Below, piece by piece: positions 1-11,544 of a stretch of 64,000 nt of DNA. The translations under genes and the position numbers were made by a program. Under the pieces are notes generated by a model. That model made no database searches. It was not told the origin of the DNA and saw only the letters and a list, made by a program, of their open reading frames with translations. Where the stretch lies: the NCBI RefSeq assembly GCF_040958095.1, contig NC_091208.1, positions 14,774,952-14,838,951 of the forward strand, written 5' to 3'. The DNA comes from Procambarus clarkii. Taxonomy: Eukaryota > Arthropoda > Malacostraca > Decapoda > Cambaridae. Within the stretch, counting starts at the first letter, position 1. Each line of letters opens with the position of its first letter.

Positions 1-210
1 GTAGATATATGACCGAACCTAACCAACCCTACCTAACCTAACCTAACCTATCTTTATAGGTTAGGTTAGGTTAGGTAGCCGAAAAAGTTAGGTTAGGTTA
101 GGTTAGGTAGGTTAGGTAGTCGAAAAATCATTAATTCATGAAAACTTGGCTTATTAGGCAAATCGGGCCTTGCATAGTAGGCTGACAAGTGCGTTCTGGC
201 TATTAGGTAC

Positions 211-266
<56 letters not shown>
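1..266 (+). repeat. Dispersed repeat with TTAGG-like inverted head and TA tail (copy 1)
   Basis: Bases 1-55 carry CCTAA-type motifs and 56-120 carry the complementary TTAGG-type motifs, so the head can fold back. A unique core of about 85 bp (130-213) follows, then a TA run (213-266). The same unit is present in reverse at 4296-4508, and its core plus TA tail is present directly at 4600-4802. The three copies define a family. Copy 1 is cut by the window edge. Its TA tail also abuts the 3' end of the non-LTR element that follows. Confidence 0.85.
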
Positions 267-269
<3 letters not shown>

Positions 270-494
270 AGGGGTACCACCTCTGGTGCAAGTATAGGGA
301 CCCATAGCTTCGGAGAAGAAAATAAAGAGTACTCAGAGAAGACCTTGTGGATCCTCACTGAACACTTTGATATTTTCTTCTCCTACCACCCCTATTCTTT
401 TGGTATGTGTGTATATTTATCTAACTTTATTTGAGAATGTCATATCACAAAAAAAGTTACAATATTGATTACATGCAGGGTACAAGGCTGCTTG

Positions 495-3400
495 TCACAA
501 GTTGAACAGCTCCTCCAGCTCCTCAGATGGCGGGCAGGAACCATGGATGCAGTGAGCATTTCCTGTCTGGATTACCACACTAAGGCACTGAAAAAGAAAA
601 CTGGCAGCTCTAGGGTCTCTAGTTGTTTCGGTTAGCTTAGACCCCAAGTCCTTTAAAAAGCTAGCAGCACTTTTACCCAAGGCACCAAGTGTCTCTGAGG
701 CAATGGGGACAAAATTGTAGTGGTGCTCAAGGTTTCTGTATTTACGTGACTTGGCTGCTTCCCGGTGATTGGCAGCTCCTCCTGCTTGTGTAGCACTGAA
801 GTCAACATAGGTATTGGCTAAAGTTGAAACGCAAGGGTAGTCCCACACCAACTGTCTACCATTCTTCCAGGGGTTCACCATAATTCCATCTGGGCGACCG
901 ACAGGCTCATCAGAGTTGCGGGTCATTAGGTAATGGGGCTCTCTCTCTGCTGGACAACCGGCTGTGGTAAGGCTTCTCTTAATAATGTCATTAACCTCGC
1001 CGTGTCTTGCATGCCATCCTCCTGTCCTTTGGCAAAGAAGGCCATGCCGTCCATATCTGTCGGCCTCTGCCTCGCCGCAAATACACCTGTATTCGGTGTG
1101 GATTGGGGCAGCGAGGCGGAGAGCCACGGCAATTCGGAGGGCCTGCGGTGTGAGACGGGTGCCAGTTGCTGACATTGGGGTTGCTAATAGGAAATCACCT
1201 GCATGGGGAGCTGTTACAGCTCTAAGTCGAGCAGTGTCATGTGGTGTTGTCGCAGCTTCTAGCAAAGTTGCAGCTTCTTGGTCGGCAATGGGGCGATCCC
1301 AGCTGGATTGCTTATGGGCTTCAGAAGGCAGTGGTTGGGGTGCTGGTCCTGCTAGAGAGACCAATTTGGTTGTGCAGTCTGTGAAGCTGGGATCATGCAC
1401 CCCTGCCTGTTGAACTAGGTGCTCAGGTAGGATTTCCTTCACCAAGTTGTCAGACCCCACTGAAGAGGACATGAACGCTGGTACAGGAATTTGTGTTGCT
1501 GCGCGCATTCCAAGGCCCCCGAGTCTGACAGGAAGGGAGGCCTGTTTCCACTGTAAGTCGCTGAGGGAAAGATTGAGGGCTTTTTCTAGTGTTGATTTCA
1601 GCAAGCTGTCGTACTCTCCTAATTTAATATTGTTGAAAGATGGCGAACATCTTAGAGAGTAGGTCAGCCTGGGGAGGGACAAGCATCTGGTGATGAGGTA
1701 AAGTGCATCATGAGCATCGATGTCTTTAATCCTTTCGTTCATCCTCTTCAGGTCAGTGATCTCACCAAGGACCCCGTCGATGGCATTCCTTCCAAGAGGA
1801 GCACCTAGGAGTGTGCTGTCCTCAGGGTTGGTTGTATGAATGTCAGGCAAAACAACCTTTATTTGCTCTATTATGTGCTGGTTGGTGGAGGTTATTTCGC
1901 ACTTGGAAGGATTCAGGGTGAGGCCTAGGCTTGCTCCTTGCTCCTGAATTATTCATATGTCGTGCAAGAGTGAGGCTGGGGAGCCGGCTAGAGTACCATC
2001 TTCCAAAAACCAAATGTTGAGCTCACTGGACAGGTTATCGGTGACTTCCTTGATAACTAGGCAGAAAAGAAAAGGAGCAAGGGGGTCACCCTGTTGGACA
2101 CCTTCTTGTGATTGAATTTCATGTTCCCCAAAAAGCAGAGTTAGATTCTTGCGGTAGCATGAGTTTACAAATGGGTAGAGGGAAGGAAAAAGGCGATGAA
2201 CTGCACTGAGTACTGCATCCCTTCTAACCAGATTGAAAGCATTTTTGAAGTCCAGCTTTATCAGGGCTTTTTCATCCGTAATGTTGGCAATGTAGGCTCT
2301 AGCTGCATGAGCCGCTGCCTCACACCCTTGGGGAATGCCAAACCCAAGCTGTTTTGGCTTCAGCATGTTGGCTGCTGCCTGACTAACTGCTCTAGCAGCA
2401 GCCTTAGCGACGAGACGCTGGAGTGAATTGCCCACAGCTATCGGTCTGATTCCTCCATCTTTTTTCCTCAGGGCACAGAGGGTAGCGCCAAAAAAGAGAG
2501 GCCGTATGGTCTCTGATATGTTGCCAGCTAGACATGTGATGGCGAATCTAGTTAGTTCCACCAGGAGGCCCTGTGCAATGTCTTCCAGTGCAGGGTTGAG
2601 CATTTGTTTGATGCGGTTGGGTCGTAGTCCTGTGAACCCACCTGCTGATCCTGGTGGGAAGGATAAAGCTGCTTTATGCACCATGGATTCGAGCACACTC
2701 AGGGGTTCTGCTCTGGTGACACCGACTAGGGGAACACTGTCGTCACGAGGAGCTCTGGGTGGGTGTTTTTCCCTCAGGGCTTGTGTTGTATCGGCATCCC
2801 TGGTGGCAACTGTGTCTTCACTGGTGATGACTCTGATCGCCCCTATTGTGTTGCCTTCTTCTATTTTCTTGCTGACTGTTGCTCTGATTTTGGATGTCTC
2901 GGTTCTGCTGTTGATACCTTTCCTGCCATGGGTGTTTTTGGCATGGGTGGGGAGAGGTACCTGGTTGTCCTCTCTAGGAAAACTATTTATAGCCATAATG
3001 ACCGACGAAGCTAGTGATTTGTCTCTCCTTGCAGGGACAGCTAGGCATATGTTTCCAAACAGGAGAAGGTTGCGCCATGCTTAGATGGTTCCGGGGGAGT
3101 CATTGACCTTTTTCAAGAGGCTGGATAGTTTGGCTGCTGCCTGGGGCTGGGCAGCTTTGGGGATGTGCTGCAAGGTTCCAACCAATGTGGCTTTGATGGC
3201 TTCTAGTAGATTCTCAGTCGAAATGAAGCTGTTGGAGGTGTTTTCCCTGACTGTTGGAGTGGGGCCTTGATTGATACCCTCTTTGGGAGGGCGCCACATA
3301 CCCGGACAATCGGTTCCGTTGTGAGCATGCTTGCGCACATCTCCGTTACGCTTGAGTCTCCAAACCTTGTCACACTCTTGGCATGTGCCGTACTTGTCGT

Positions 3401-3854
3401 CGATTGATGGCTCCTCTTGGCTGAGAGAAGCCTGGCTGTCAGTCGTGACCTGCGACATCGGCGGGCGCTGGGCGGGCGCTGAGTAGGCGCTAGGCGGGCG
3501 CTGAGTGGGCGCTGGGCGGGCGCTGGGCGGGCGCTGGGCGAGTGCTGAGCGGGCGCTGGGCGGGCGCTGGGCGGGTGCTGGGCGGGCACTAGGCGGGCGC
3601 TGGGTGGGCACTGGGTGGGCGCTGGGCGAGCGCTGGGCGGGCGCTGGGTGGGCGCTGGGCGGGCGCTGGGTGGGCGCTGGGCGGGCGCTGGGTGGACGCC
3701 GGGCGGGCGCTGGGTGGGCGCTGGGTGGAAGTAGCGTGAGGGGGTGGACACAGGGAGGTAGCGGTCGCGGTTGGGATGGGGCAGGGGGGGGTTGACTCTT
3801 GGGTTGGGTGACGGTACACACTAGCGGGTATGGGGAATGGGGGGGGGGGGGTGG
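495..3854 (-). pseudogene. RT-endonuclease polyprotein, single frame broken by two stops
   Basis: Three open segments (3854-3084, 3080-1956, 1952-495) lie in one frame, separated only by TAA at 3081-3083 and TGA at 1953-1955. The TGA is consistent with a former CGA. Segment 1 has a low-complexity P/A/R/S region and then a C-x2-C...H...C finger near 3400-3330. Segment 2 has RT motifs: an IRPIAVGN block, LDFKNAFN, GVQQGDPLAP, and FLEDGT where active enzymes have two aspartates (xxDD). Segment 3 has the LPVRLGGLGMR motif, a CxC...H...C...H cluster, RPDG, D (VWDYPC) and KSRKY, which fit a restriction-like endonuclease. The first in-frame ATG after the low-complexity region is MSQVTT near 3460. 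With two stops and an altered catalytic pair this copy is almost certainly dead. Confidence 0.85.
3463..3730. repeat. 11-bp GC-rich minisatellite
   Basis: Tandem units of about 11 bp based on GCGCTGGGCGG, with a few variants (GTGGGC, GAGC). Because 11 is not a multiple of 3, the translation repeats every 11 residues and all frames stay open. On the minus strand this gives a Pro/Ala/Arg/Ser repeat at the N-terminus of the retroelement protein. Overlapping open frames on both strands here are repeat artefacts. Confidence 0.9.
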
Positions 3855-3857
3855 TCA

Positions 3858-4128
3858 GAGGAGTGACACTAACACGTTTGTATAATTTCGTGATATATCA
3901 CTGCACAATATAATCTGGTTCACTGTGGACTCGATGCACTTAAAACACGATACCTGTTTCCCGGGAGCCGAGGTATCTATTTTTCATGGATATTTTGATA
4001 AACACTTACACACGGGTCACCCCCCTCGACTGACCGCACAACAACACCCCATCCCCCCACCCCCACCACCATAACCGAGGGAGCCCCTCAGGGCGCCCTT
4101 GTTGGCCCTCACTGCAGTTCAAACGATT
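3858..4128. other. No gene seen; flanking sequence
   Basis: Unique-looking sequence with C-rich runs around 4020-4075. No ORF, RNA gene or repeat boundary is recognised. Confidence 0.5.
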
Positions 4129-4157
4129 CCACACTGCCAATTCACTTGGCAGTGTGG
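4129..4157. repeat. Short perfect inverted repeat
   Basis: Two 12-nt arms (4129-4140 and 4146-4157), CCACACTGCCAA and its complement, enclose a 5-nt loop. It could be a hairpin or the scar of an excised element. Function unknown. Confidence 0.8.
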
Positions 4158-4216
4158 ATTGATTGAGTGTGGGGGGGGGGTCAGAGTGTGGATTGGATTG
4201 GATTGGTCAGTGTGGT

Positions 4217-4219
4217 TAT

Positions 4220-4308
<89 letters not shown>

Positions 4309-4508
4309 GTACCTAATAGCCAGAACGCACTTCTCAGCCTACTATTCAAGGCCCGATTTGCCTAATAAGCCAAGTTTTCATGAGTTAATGTTTTTTCGTC
4401 TACCTAACCTACCTAACCTAACCTAACCTAGCTTTTTTTGGCTACCTAACCTAACCTTACCTATAAATATAGGTTAGGTAGGGTTGGTTAGGTTCGGTCA
4501 TATATCTA
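4217..4508 (-). repeat. TA microsatellite plus TTAGG-headed repeat (copy 2, inverted)
   Basis: A TA run (4217-4295, one interruption) joins an inverted copy of the repeat at 1-266. The core is 4296-4395, followed by CCTAA and TTAGG inverted motifs up to GATATATCTACG-like sequence near 4500, the complement of the window start. Having both ends in view places the family's non-TA end near 4508. Confidence 0.85.
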
Positions 4509-4599
4509 CGTTAATTTTAACTCCAGTAAAAAAAAATGACCTCATACATAGAGAAAAGGGTTGCTTTATCATTTCATAAGAAAAAAATTATAGTAAATA

Positions 4600-5491
<892 letters not shown>

Positions 5492-5501
5492 ACTCTCTCC
5501 C
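5492..5501 (-). promoter_or_regulatory. Polypurine tract of element A
   Basis: On the minus strand GGGAGAGAGT lies immediately before the LTR start TGTGACG. This is the usual place and composition for the plus-strand priming site of an LTR retrotransposon. It sits inside the pol reading frame. Confidence 0.7.
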
Positions 5502-8324
5502 GAAGCCTGCGGTTCTGGAAGAAGTACGTCGTTATGTGGTGGAGTAATAGGTGGAGTTGCTTCTACTTCATAAACTCTGGAGAGGGCATCGGCTATGATG
5601 TTGTCAGAACCCTTGATATAGCGGATCTCCAGGTTGAAATCTTGTAGGTATAAAGCCCATCGTAGAAGACGCTGGTTAGTGAATTGGGCTTGATGTAAGA
5701 AGCGGAGAGGGTTGTGGTCTGAGAAGATGGTGGTAGACCTGGCACCCTGTAGGTATGGAGCGAAGTGTTGGAGATTCAGGACGATGGATAGTTGCTCCTT
5801 TTCAATAGTGCTGTAGTTCCTCTGGTGGGGTTTCAATTTGTAGCTGTAGTAGCTGACAGGTAGAACCTCCTCGCCTCGTTGCTGCATCAGGACACCACCA
5901 ACGCCGGTACCACTGGCGTCGACATGAAGGACGAAAGGCTTGGTGATATCCAGGTTGATGGTGAGGCCGGCTGTCAGGAGCTTGGCGAACAGTCGTCGCA
6001 GCTGGAGCAGATGTTCACTCCAGGTGTTGGATGCTACGACGATATCATCCAAATAGGCGTACGTGTTATCCAAGCCCTGGATGACACGGTTGACAGCTCT
6101 CTGAAAGGTGGCCGGGGCATTACATAGTCCGAAAGGAAGGCGTTCATATCTGAAAAGTCCAAAAGGAGTGATAAAGGCAGATATTTCTTTGGCTCGCTCC
6201 GTTAAGCACACTTGGTAATACCCCTTAAGCAAGTCCACTTGGGACAAGTACTGGGCATTACCAATGGCGTCAAGAATGTCATCTATCCTTGGCAAGGGGT
6301 ATGCATCCTTGACAGTCACATTATTTAACTTACGATAGTCAGTGCACAGTCTCACCTTACCTTGGGGTTTTGGCACCAAGATACAGGGTGAGGCCCAGGG
6401 GGACTCACAAGGTGTAGCCAGTCCATGATCCAAGAGGTACTGCACCTCAGCACGCATGACTTCCTTCTTGCTAGGGCTGATTCGGTAGAAGGGTTGACGA
6501 ATCGGCCGGGTGTCGGGGAGCAGTTGGATGTCGTGCTGGGTAACATTACACTCTTGGGGGTCATCTCGGAACAACTCCTGATGTTCTCTGAAGATCTTGA
6601 CGAGAGGTGAACTATGATTGTCCTGAAAATAGTTTGGAAGATCAGTAAGGATTTCTGAATTAGAAAGCGCTGACTCTTTGTCAGTGCTTTCGGGAGGAGA
6701 AGCAGGGAAGGTCTCACTGTGGATGTATGGTTCTGTAAAAGCAGAGTAGTTAAGCATGACAGTGGGAGGAGTACCATTATATAGCTTCAGGAGGTTGACG
6801 TGGCACAGCTGGGTCTTCCGCCGCCTATCTGGAGTCTCTAGAACGTAGTTATGGTTGTTTCTGCACTCCTTGATGCGGTAGGGTCCTGAAAACCTGTTTT
6901 GTAAAGGAGAACCTGGGATAGGAAAGTAAGCAAGTACGAAGTCTCCCGGCTTAAATTTTCTTACTTTGCTGGTCTGGTCGTAATGAGTCTTCATCCTCTC
7001 CTGTGCTTTCAATAGATTATCTTGGGCAAAACTGTGGACTCTCTCTAGAATGTGTTGAAGGTTTTGAAGAAACTGGGGCACATTCTGATGCTCACTGAAG
7101 GTGGCATCACGTAGAGAGTCTTTGAAAGCCTTGAGGGGAGTACGGCACTTACGTCCATAGAGCATCTCATAAGGAGATACTCCTAGGGACTCATTGGGAA
7201 GACTTCTATATATATGCATTATCAAATCAATTTGCTTATCCCAATCCTTAGAGGTTTCATTACAAAACTTTTTCAGGAGTGCTTTAATAGTCTGATGACT
7301 ACGCTCAAGAGAACCCTGTGAAGCAGGATGATAGGGGCTGGACAATACCTGTTTGATATTGAACTCCTCCAGTGTCCTTTTGAAGAGATCACTGGTGAAG
7401 TTGGTGCCACAGTCGCTCTGAACCTCCCTGGGAAATCCATACTGGGTGAAGATCTTCAATAAGTGCTTCACAACCGTAGCAGCCGTAATGTTCTTTACTG
7501 GAACTGCTATGGGGAATCTGTTGGTAGGACACAGGATTGTTAAGATATAGGCGTTACCTGAACTGGTCCGAGGTAAAGGACCAACACAGTCTATAATAAG
7601 TCTGTGGAAAGGTTCCGCAGGCACCTGTATGGGAATCAGTGGCGCTCTGGGAATAGAGATGTTCGGTTTACCTGCCATCTGACATGTATGACACTGTTTG
7701 ACGTACTGTTTGACGCTATTTACCATACCTGGCCAGTAGTAGTCTTGACGGATTCCATGGTAGGTCTTGTTGAATCCATAGTGGGAGAGTGCTCCGTGGG
7801 CCAGGTGTAGAATAGTGGGCCGCAGGCTGGCAGGAATCACAAGTTGTTCGACGTTGGCCCAATCGTCCTCCTCCTTCAGTTTACTGGGTCTATATCTGCG
7901 GTAGAGCAAGTCGTTCTCTAGGAAGAACCCAGGAATACTGTCGGGTTGAGTCTCAGCCTGGAAAAATAATGGTGTCAAAGTAAGATCTTCCCTCTGTAAC
8001 TTACGGAACTCCAACTTGGTCAGATTCGGGGGTAGTTTCTGAGGGTCTTGAGGGACAGCGGTAGCAGTAGAGTCAGCTGGCTGTGGTCGTGCGGCTTTTG
8101 CACGGGTGGTCACTAGAACCGGAGGAGAAACTTCATCACTCTCTTGAACCTTTGCTGGAACATACTCAAATATAGGATTATCTGTCACAGAGGTACACAC
8201 CTGGGGTTTGTCCATGACGATCAGGTTGGTCGGTTGCAGGTCTTCTGCCAAGTCGTTGCCCAGGAGAAGTTGCACTCCAGGCATGGGAAAAGGCTTTTCC
8301 CTGACGGCGACTTGGACTTCTCCG

Positions 8325-9869
8325 TTAAGGAAGGGACAATCCAGGTGGACTGGCGAGAGGATAAGGAGTGGTAGCAGTGAGGTCAGTGATGAAGACAGTT
8401 TCTCCGGTGTAGGCGATGTTGGGCACAGCCGACTTCAAAATAATCGATTGTAGAGCCGCTGTGTCCCTCAAGATCTTCAATTTGAAACGTCCCTCCGGAT
8501 TTGAACCATTGGCAGAGACAGTTCCAGTATACAGGTGTTTACTGAAAAGAGAAAGATCATTAGCATGAACACCAACATTCATCACAGGCTTACCGGACTT
8601 AGGAGGAGTTGGTTTGGGTTTTGGCGTTTCAGTGGTTCCTTTGTATTGAGACTTACCACATTTATCTATGGTATGTCCATAGAGTCTACAATACTTACAG
8701 TACAATTGCGAGCCAGCTTGATCGGTACTCACTTTCTCGTAACTGTACCACGACTTCTTACTGGAGGATGGTTCTGGTGTCAGCCGGTGGATGAGGCTGT
8801 AAGTGTCAGCCGACTTAGCACACTTTAGGTAGTCGGTTTCTTCTTTATCTGCTAAATATAGACGGACAGGAGGCGGCACACGCCTCAAGAATTCTTCAAC
8901 TAGCATCAGGTTGACGAGTTCTGCAAAGGTAGAGACATGTGCTGCTTCCAGCCATTTCATGAAATATCTCCTTTTGGTAATAGCAAACTCGAGAAAGGTA
9001 GTGGTACTTGCCTTCAGGTGGTCACGGAATTTCCTTCGATAACTTTCGGTGGAGAGAAGGTAGGCGTCCAACACTGCTTGTTTCAGAGTCTGGTAGTCAT
9101 TCTCAGACGCCAAAGTACTGAGTGTGACTGCAGCTCTACCTGTAAGATGTACTCTGAGAAGGGTGGCCCATTGGTCGGCAGGCCAACTAAGTTGATTAGC
9201 AAGGGTTTCAAAGGTGGTGAAAAACACGTCAACTTCTGTTTCTACAAATGATGGCATTAACTTACTTGCATGTGATATATTAAAACTGACGGGAAGATTG
9301 GCAGTAGCTTGCTGGCGTTGAGCGAGGTGTGAAGTTTCCAACGCGAATTCTTGTTTACGACATTCCATAGTCAGGGATGCTTGTTGCTTGTCATGTTCGT
9401 GTTGCATCTCCAACTGGCGTCGTTTTGTTTCCAGCTGTATTCGTTCACGTTCACGGAGTAATGCAACCTCACGTTCTTGTTCTTCCCTTCGTATGGCAGC
9501 TGCTTCTCTTTGTTGCTCGAGGGCTTCCCTTTGCTGCTCACGTTCAATCTTGGCCAGCTCTAGTTTGAGTTTCATCGTTGCCAAATCAGTTTTATCTGCA
9601 ATAAAGTAAGTTTCGTGAGTTTCAGAGTCTATCTTACCTTGCTCTAAGAAGTGATCCAGTAACAGGTTGTGTATCTCATTTTTGTTGGCTTGGTAGGGAA
9701 CTTCTAGTTGATACTCATGTGCAAGAGTGTGTAATTCAGTCCTCTTGGCACGACTTAAAGTCCCTATTTCACCTGCTGGATCTGCACGGAAAGCTTGGAG
9801 ACGAAACATTGTGAAATTAGCAAATAAATGCAAGTGATTGTAGAAAGCACTTTCTACAATCACTTCCAT
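8325..9869 (-). CDS. gag: Element A gag with N-terminal half of protease
   Basis: 514 residues from the ATG at 9869. A second ATG at 9809 (MFRLQAF) is an equally good or better start, because the first 20 residues overlap a palindrome. Residues 36-78 resemble a SAP-like helical domain. A charged coiled coil (about 90-185, rich in E, R and Q) and a gag capsid-like region (about 195-360) follow. C391-x2-C-x4-H-x4-C404 is a zinc knuckle. The protease begins near 461 with LRDTAA at 467-472, where DTG or DSG is more usual. The frame ends after the frameshift at 8351, inside the protease, and pol continues in another frame. Gag proteins coat the retrotransposon RNA in cytoplasmic particles. Confidence 0.88.
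   Translation of the reverse strand: MEVIVESAFYNHLHLFANFTMFRLQAFRADPAGEIGTLSRAKRTELHTLAHEYQLEVPYQANKNEIHNLLLDHFLEQGKIDSETHETYFIADKTDLATMKLKLELAKIEREQQREALEQQREAAAIRREEQEREVALLRERERIQLETKRRQLEMQHEHDKQQASLTMECRKQEFALETSHLAQRQQATANLPVSFNISHASKLMPSFVETEVDVFFTTFETLANQLSWPADQWATLLRVHLTGRAAVTLSTLASENDYQTLKQAVLDAYLLSTESYRRKFRDHLKASTTTFLEFAITKRRYFMKWLEAAHVSTFAELVNLMLVEEFLRRVPPPVRLYLADKEETDYLKCAKSADTYSLIHRLTPEPSSSKKSWYSYEKVSTDQAGSQLYCKYCRLYGHTIDKCGKSQYKGTTETPKPKPTPPKSGKPVMNVGVHANDLSLFSKHLYTGTVSANGSNPEGRFKLKILRDTAALQSIILKSAVPNIAYTGETVFITDLTATTPYPLASPPGLSLP
9832..9865. repeat. 34-bp perfect palindrome at gag start
   Basis: Arms of 16 nt (9832-9847 and 9850-9865), AAGTGATTGTAGAAAG and its complement, are separated only by CA. 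It lies directly inside the ATG at 9869 of element A gag. It may be a structured leader or the junction produced by the rearrangement that removed the 5' LTR. Confidence 0.9.
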
Positions 9870-10086
9870 TCAATACCCATTGTTTCGTGTTCTGTCTTGT
9901 GTTGATGAAATTAATATCCTATTAATGCCACCTCACCCCATCCACCTCACTCAAATGTAGATATAAACAAATCGGAGATGTGTAAGTTCTATTCAGTTGT
10001 GTATGTGTAAATTAAAGTCTTTGAAAATGTAATAAGTTTTACGAAACGCGCTCAAGTGTTGCGTCAGACTAGAAATAAAAATGAAT
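9870..10086. other. No gene seen; junction sequence upstream of element A
   Basis: No match to the element A LTR. From about 10,020 the sequence appears to belong to the TA-tailed repeat that follows. Confidence 0.5.
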
Positions 10087-10191
10087 TTAGGAGAATTGAT
10101 TTTTAAATTACCACCAACAGTGAAAAGAAATGTACGAAAGATAGAGAAAATTCGTGTTAGAATTATTAATCTTACTTTTTCGGTCATATTT

Positions 10192-10283
<92 letters not shown>
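10087..10283 (+). repeat. Repeat unit with TA microsatellite tail
   Basis: An AT-rich unit of about 110 bp ending TTTCGGTCATATTTAATA is followed by a TA run (10,196-10,283). The unit-plus-TA form parallels the repeat at 1-266 but the unit sequence differs. Confidence 0.7.
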
Positions 10284-10286
<3 letters not shown>

Positions 10287-10400
10287 GTTTACCTCGTTTA
10301 TGGCGGGCTGGGGTAATGTGAAGTGGGGAATTGATGACTGGCAGCTGCATGGGAGGGGAGTGAGGGGAGGGTGGGACATATGACCACACCCGCTACTGGA
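10284..10400 (-). repeat. Dispersed repeat family E, inverted copy
   Basis: The reverse complement matches 18,040-18,165 and 19,850-19,960: a CATGCAG...GTTATCAATT block, then CACTTCACATT, then CCATAAACGAGG. Confidence 0.75.
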
Positions 10401-10632
10401 GATAGTCTTTCAGTTAGCCACTGAATGGTGGACAGTACACACCTCCCAGACTAGGCCCTTTGAAAAACGATTAAGGTTAATGGACCACATCCGCCCCTGG
10501 TGCGGCTCTCAACACGACCTGGTCTGACACCTAACTAATGCCCTCATCCTATACACACACGTGCATTGTTACTTAAAACAGACTTTCTCTGCAAACTGCT
10601 ACCTCCCCAAATTCACATCTTAAGAGAGTCTG

Positions 10633-10974
<342 letters not shown>

Positions 10975-10984
10975 CTCCCCCCCC

Positions 10985-11539
10985 CCGTTTTGCGCGTTTT
11001 GGGATCCCGTCCGCGCATTTAGCATCCCGTCCATTTTCCCCTCACTCTCTTACCCCCACATATGACCCACAACGACCTCCCTGACGGTTCCCGACCCATA
11101 CATTTTACCCTCTGTGACCCACAACGTCCCCCCTGACGCAACCCGTCATATTCTACGGATTCCCCCACCCCATTTTTGACTATGACCGAGTTCAATCCTT
11201 GAGGTTCTCATTGGGTTTGGGACGGTTCTAGTCCTCAACTTCACTACTACAATGCATGTTGATGTTGCAACACGTCTTCCTACTTGTTACACCGCAACAT
11301 TGTTCAGATTTTGGACATTTCTTTCTCATTCACTTGTTATGTAGTATTTAAATACCAGTTAAAGGGAAGATGCGACGCCGTTGTCATGGAGACATCACTC
11401 CTCCTCCTCCTGACTGATGTTTACACATTTACGTCATTCACCGCCGTACATTCACCGAATTCAAGAAACAACCAGGTGTTTAACAGTGCCTTACAATGAT
11501 CACGGCACACAGTAGTGAATCAATTCACCTGTCAGAGTC
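10985..11539. other. No gene seen
   Basis: Contains two imperfect copies of an ATGACCCACAACG-type block (about 11,060 and 11,115). No ORF with recognisable content. Confidence 0.5.
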
Positions 11540-11544
11540 CTCAC

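Larger units (their letters stand above)
267..3857 (-). mobile_element. Non-LTR retroelement with restriction-like endonuclease, degenerate
   Basis: On the minus strand the element runs from a proline-rich and zinc-finger N-terminus (about 3854) through reverse transcriptase (about 2750-1960) to a C-terminal restriction-like endonuclease (about 1090-700), then a 3' UTR of about 230 bp that ends at a TA microsatellite (213-266). RT followed by a CCHC finger and RPD...D endonuclease is the architecture of R2/NeSL/Hero-type elements. The clade cannot be fixed by eye. The 5' end is uncertain: the frame is open only back to a stop at 3855-3857, and a G-rich tract lies there. Confidence 0.8.

Noticed and set aside
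1..120. Telomere (TTAGG repeats at the window start)
   Set aside because: Repeats are few, irregular, present in both orientations and recur inside the window at 4,400-4,500 as part of a dispersed repeat.
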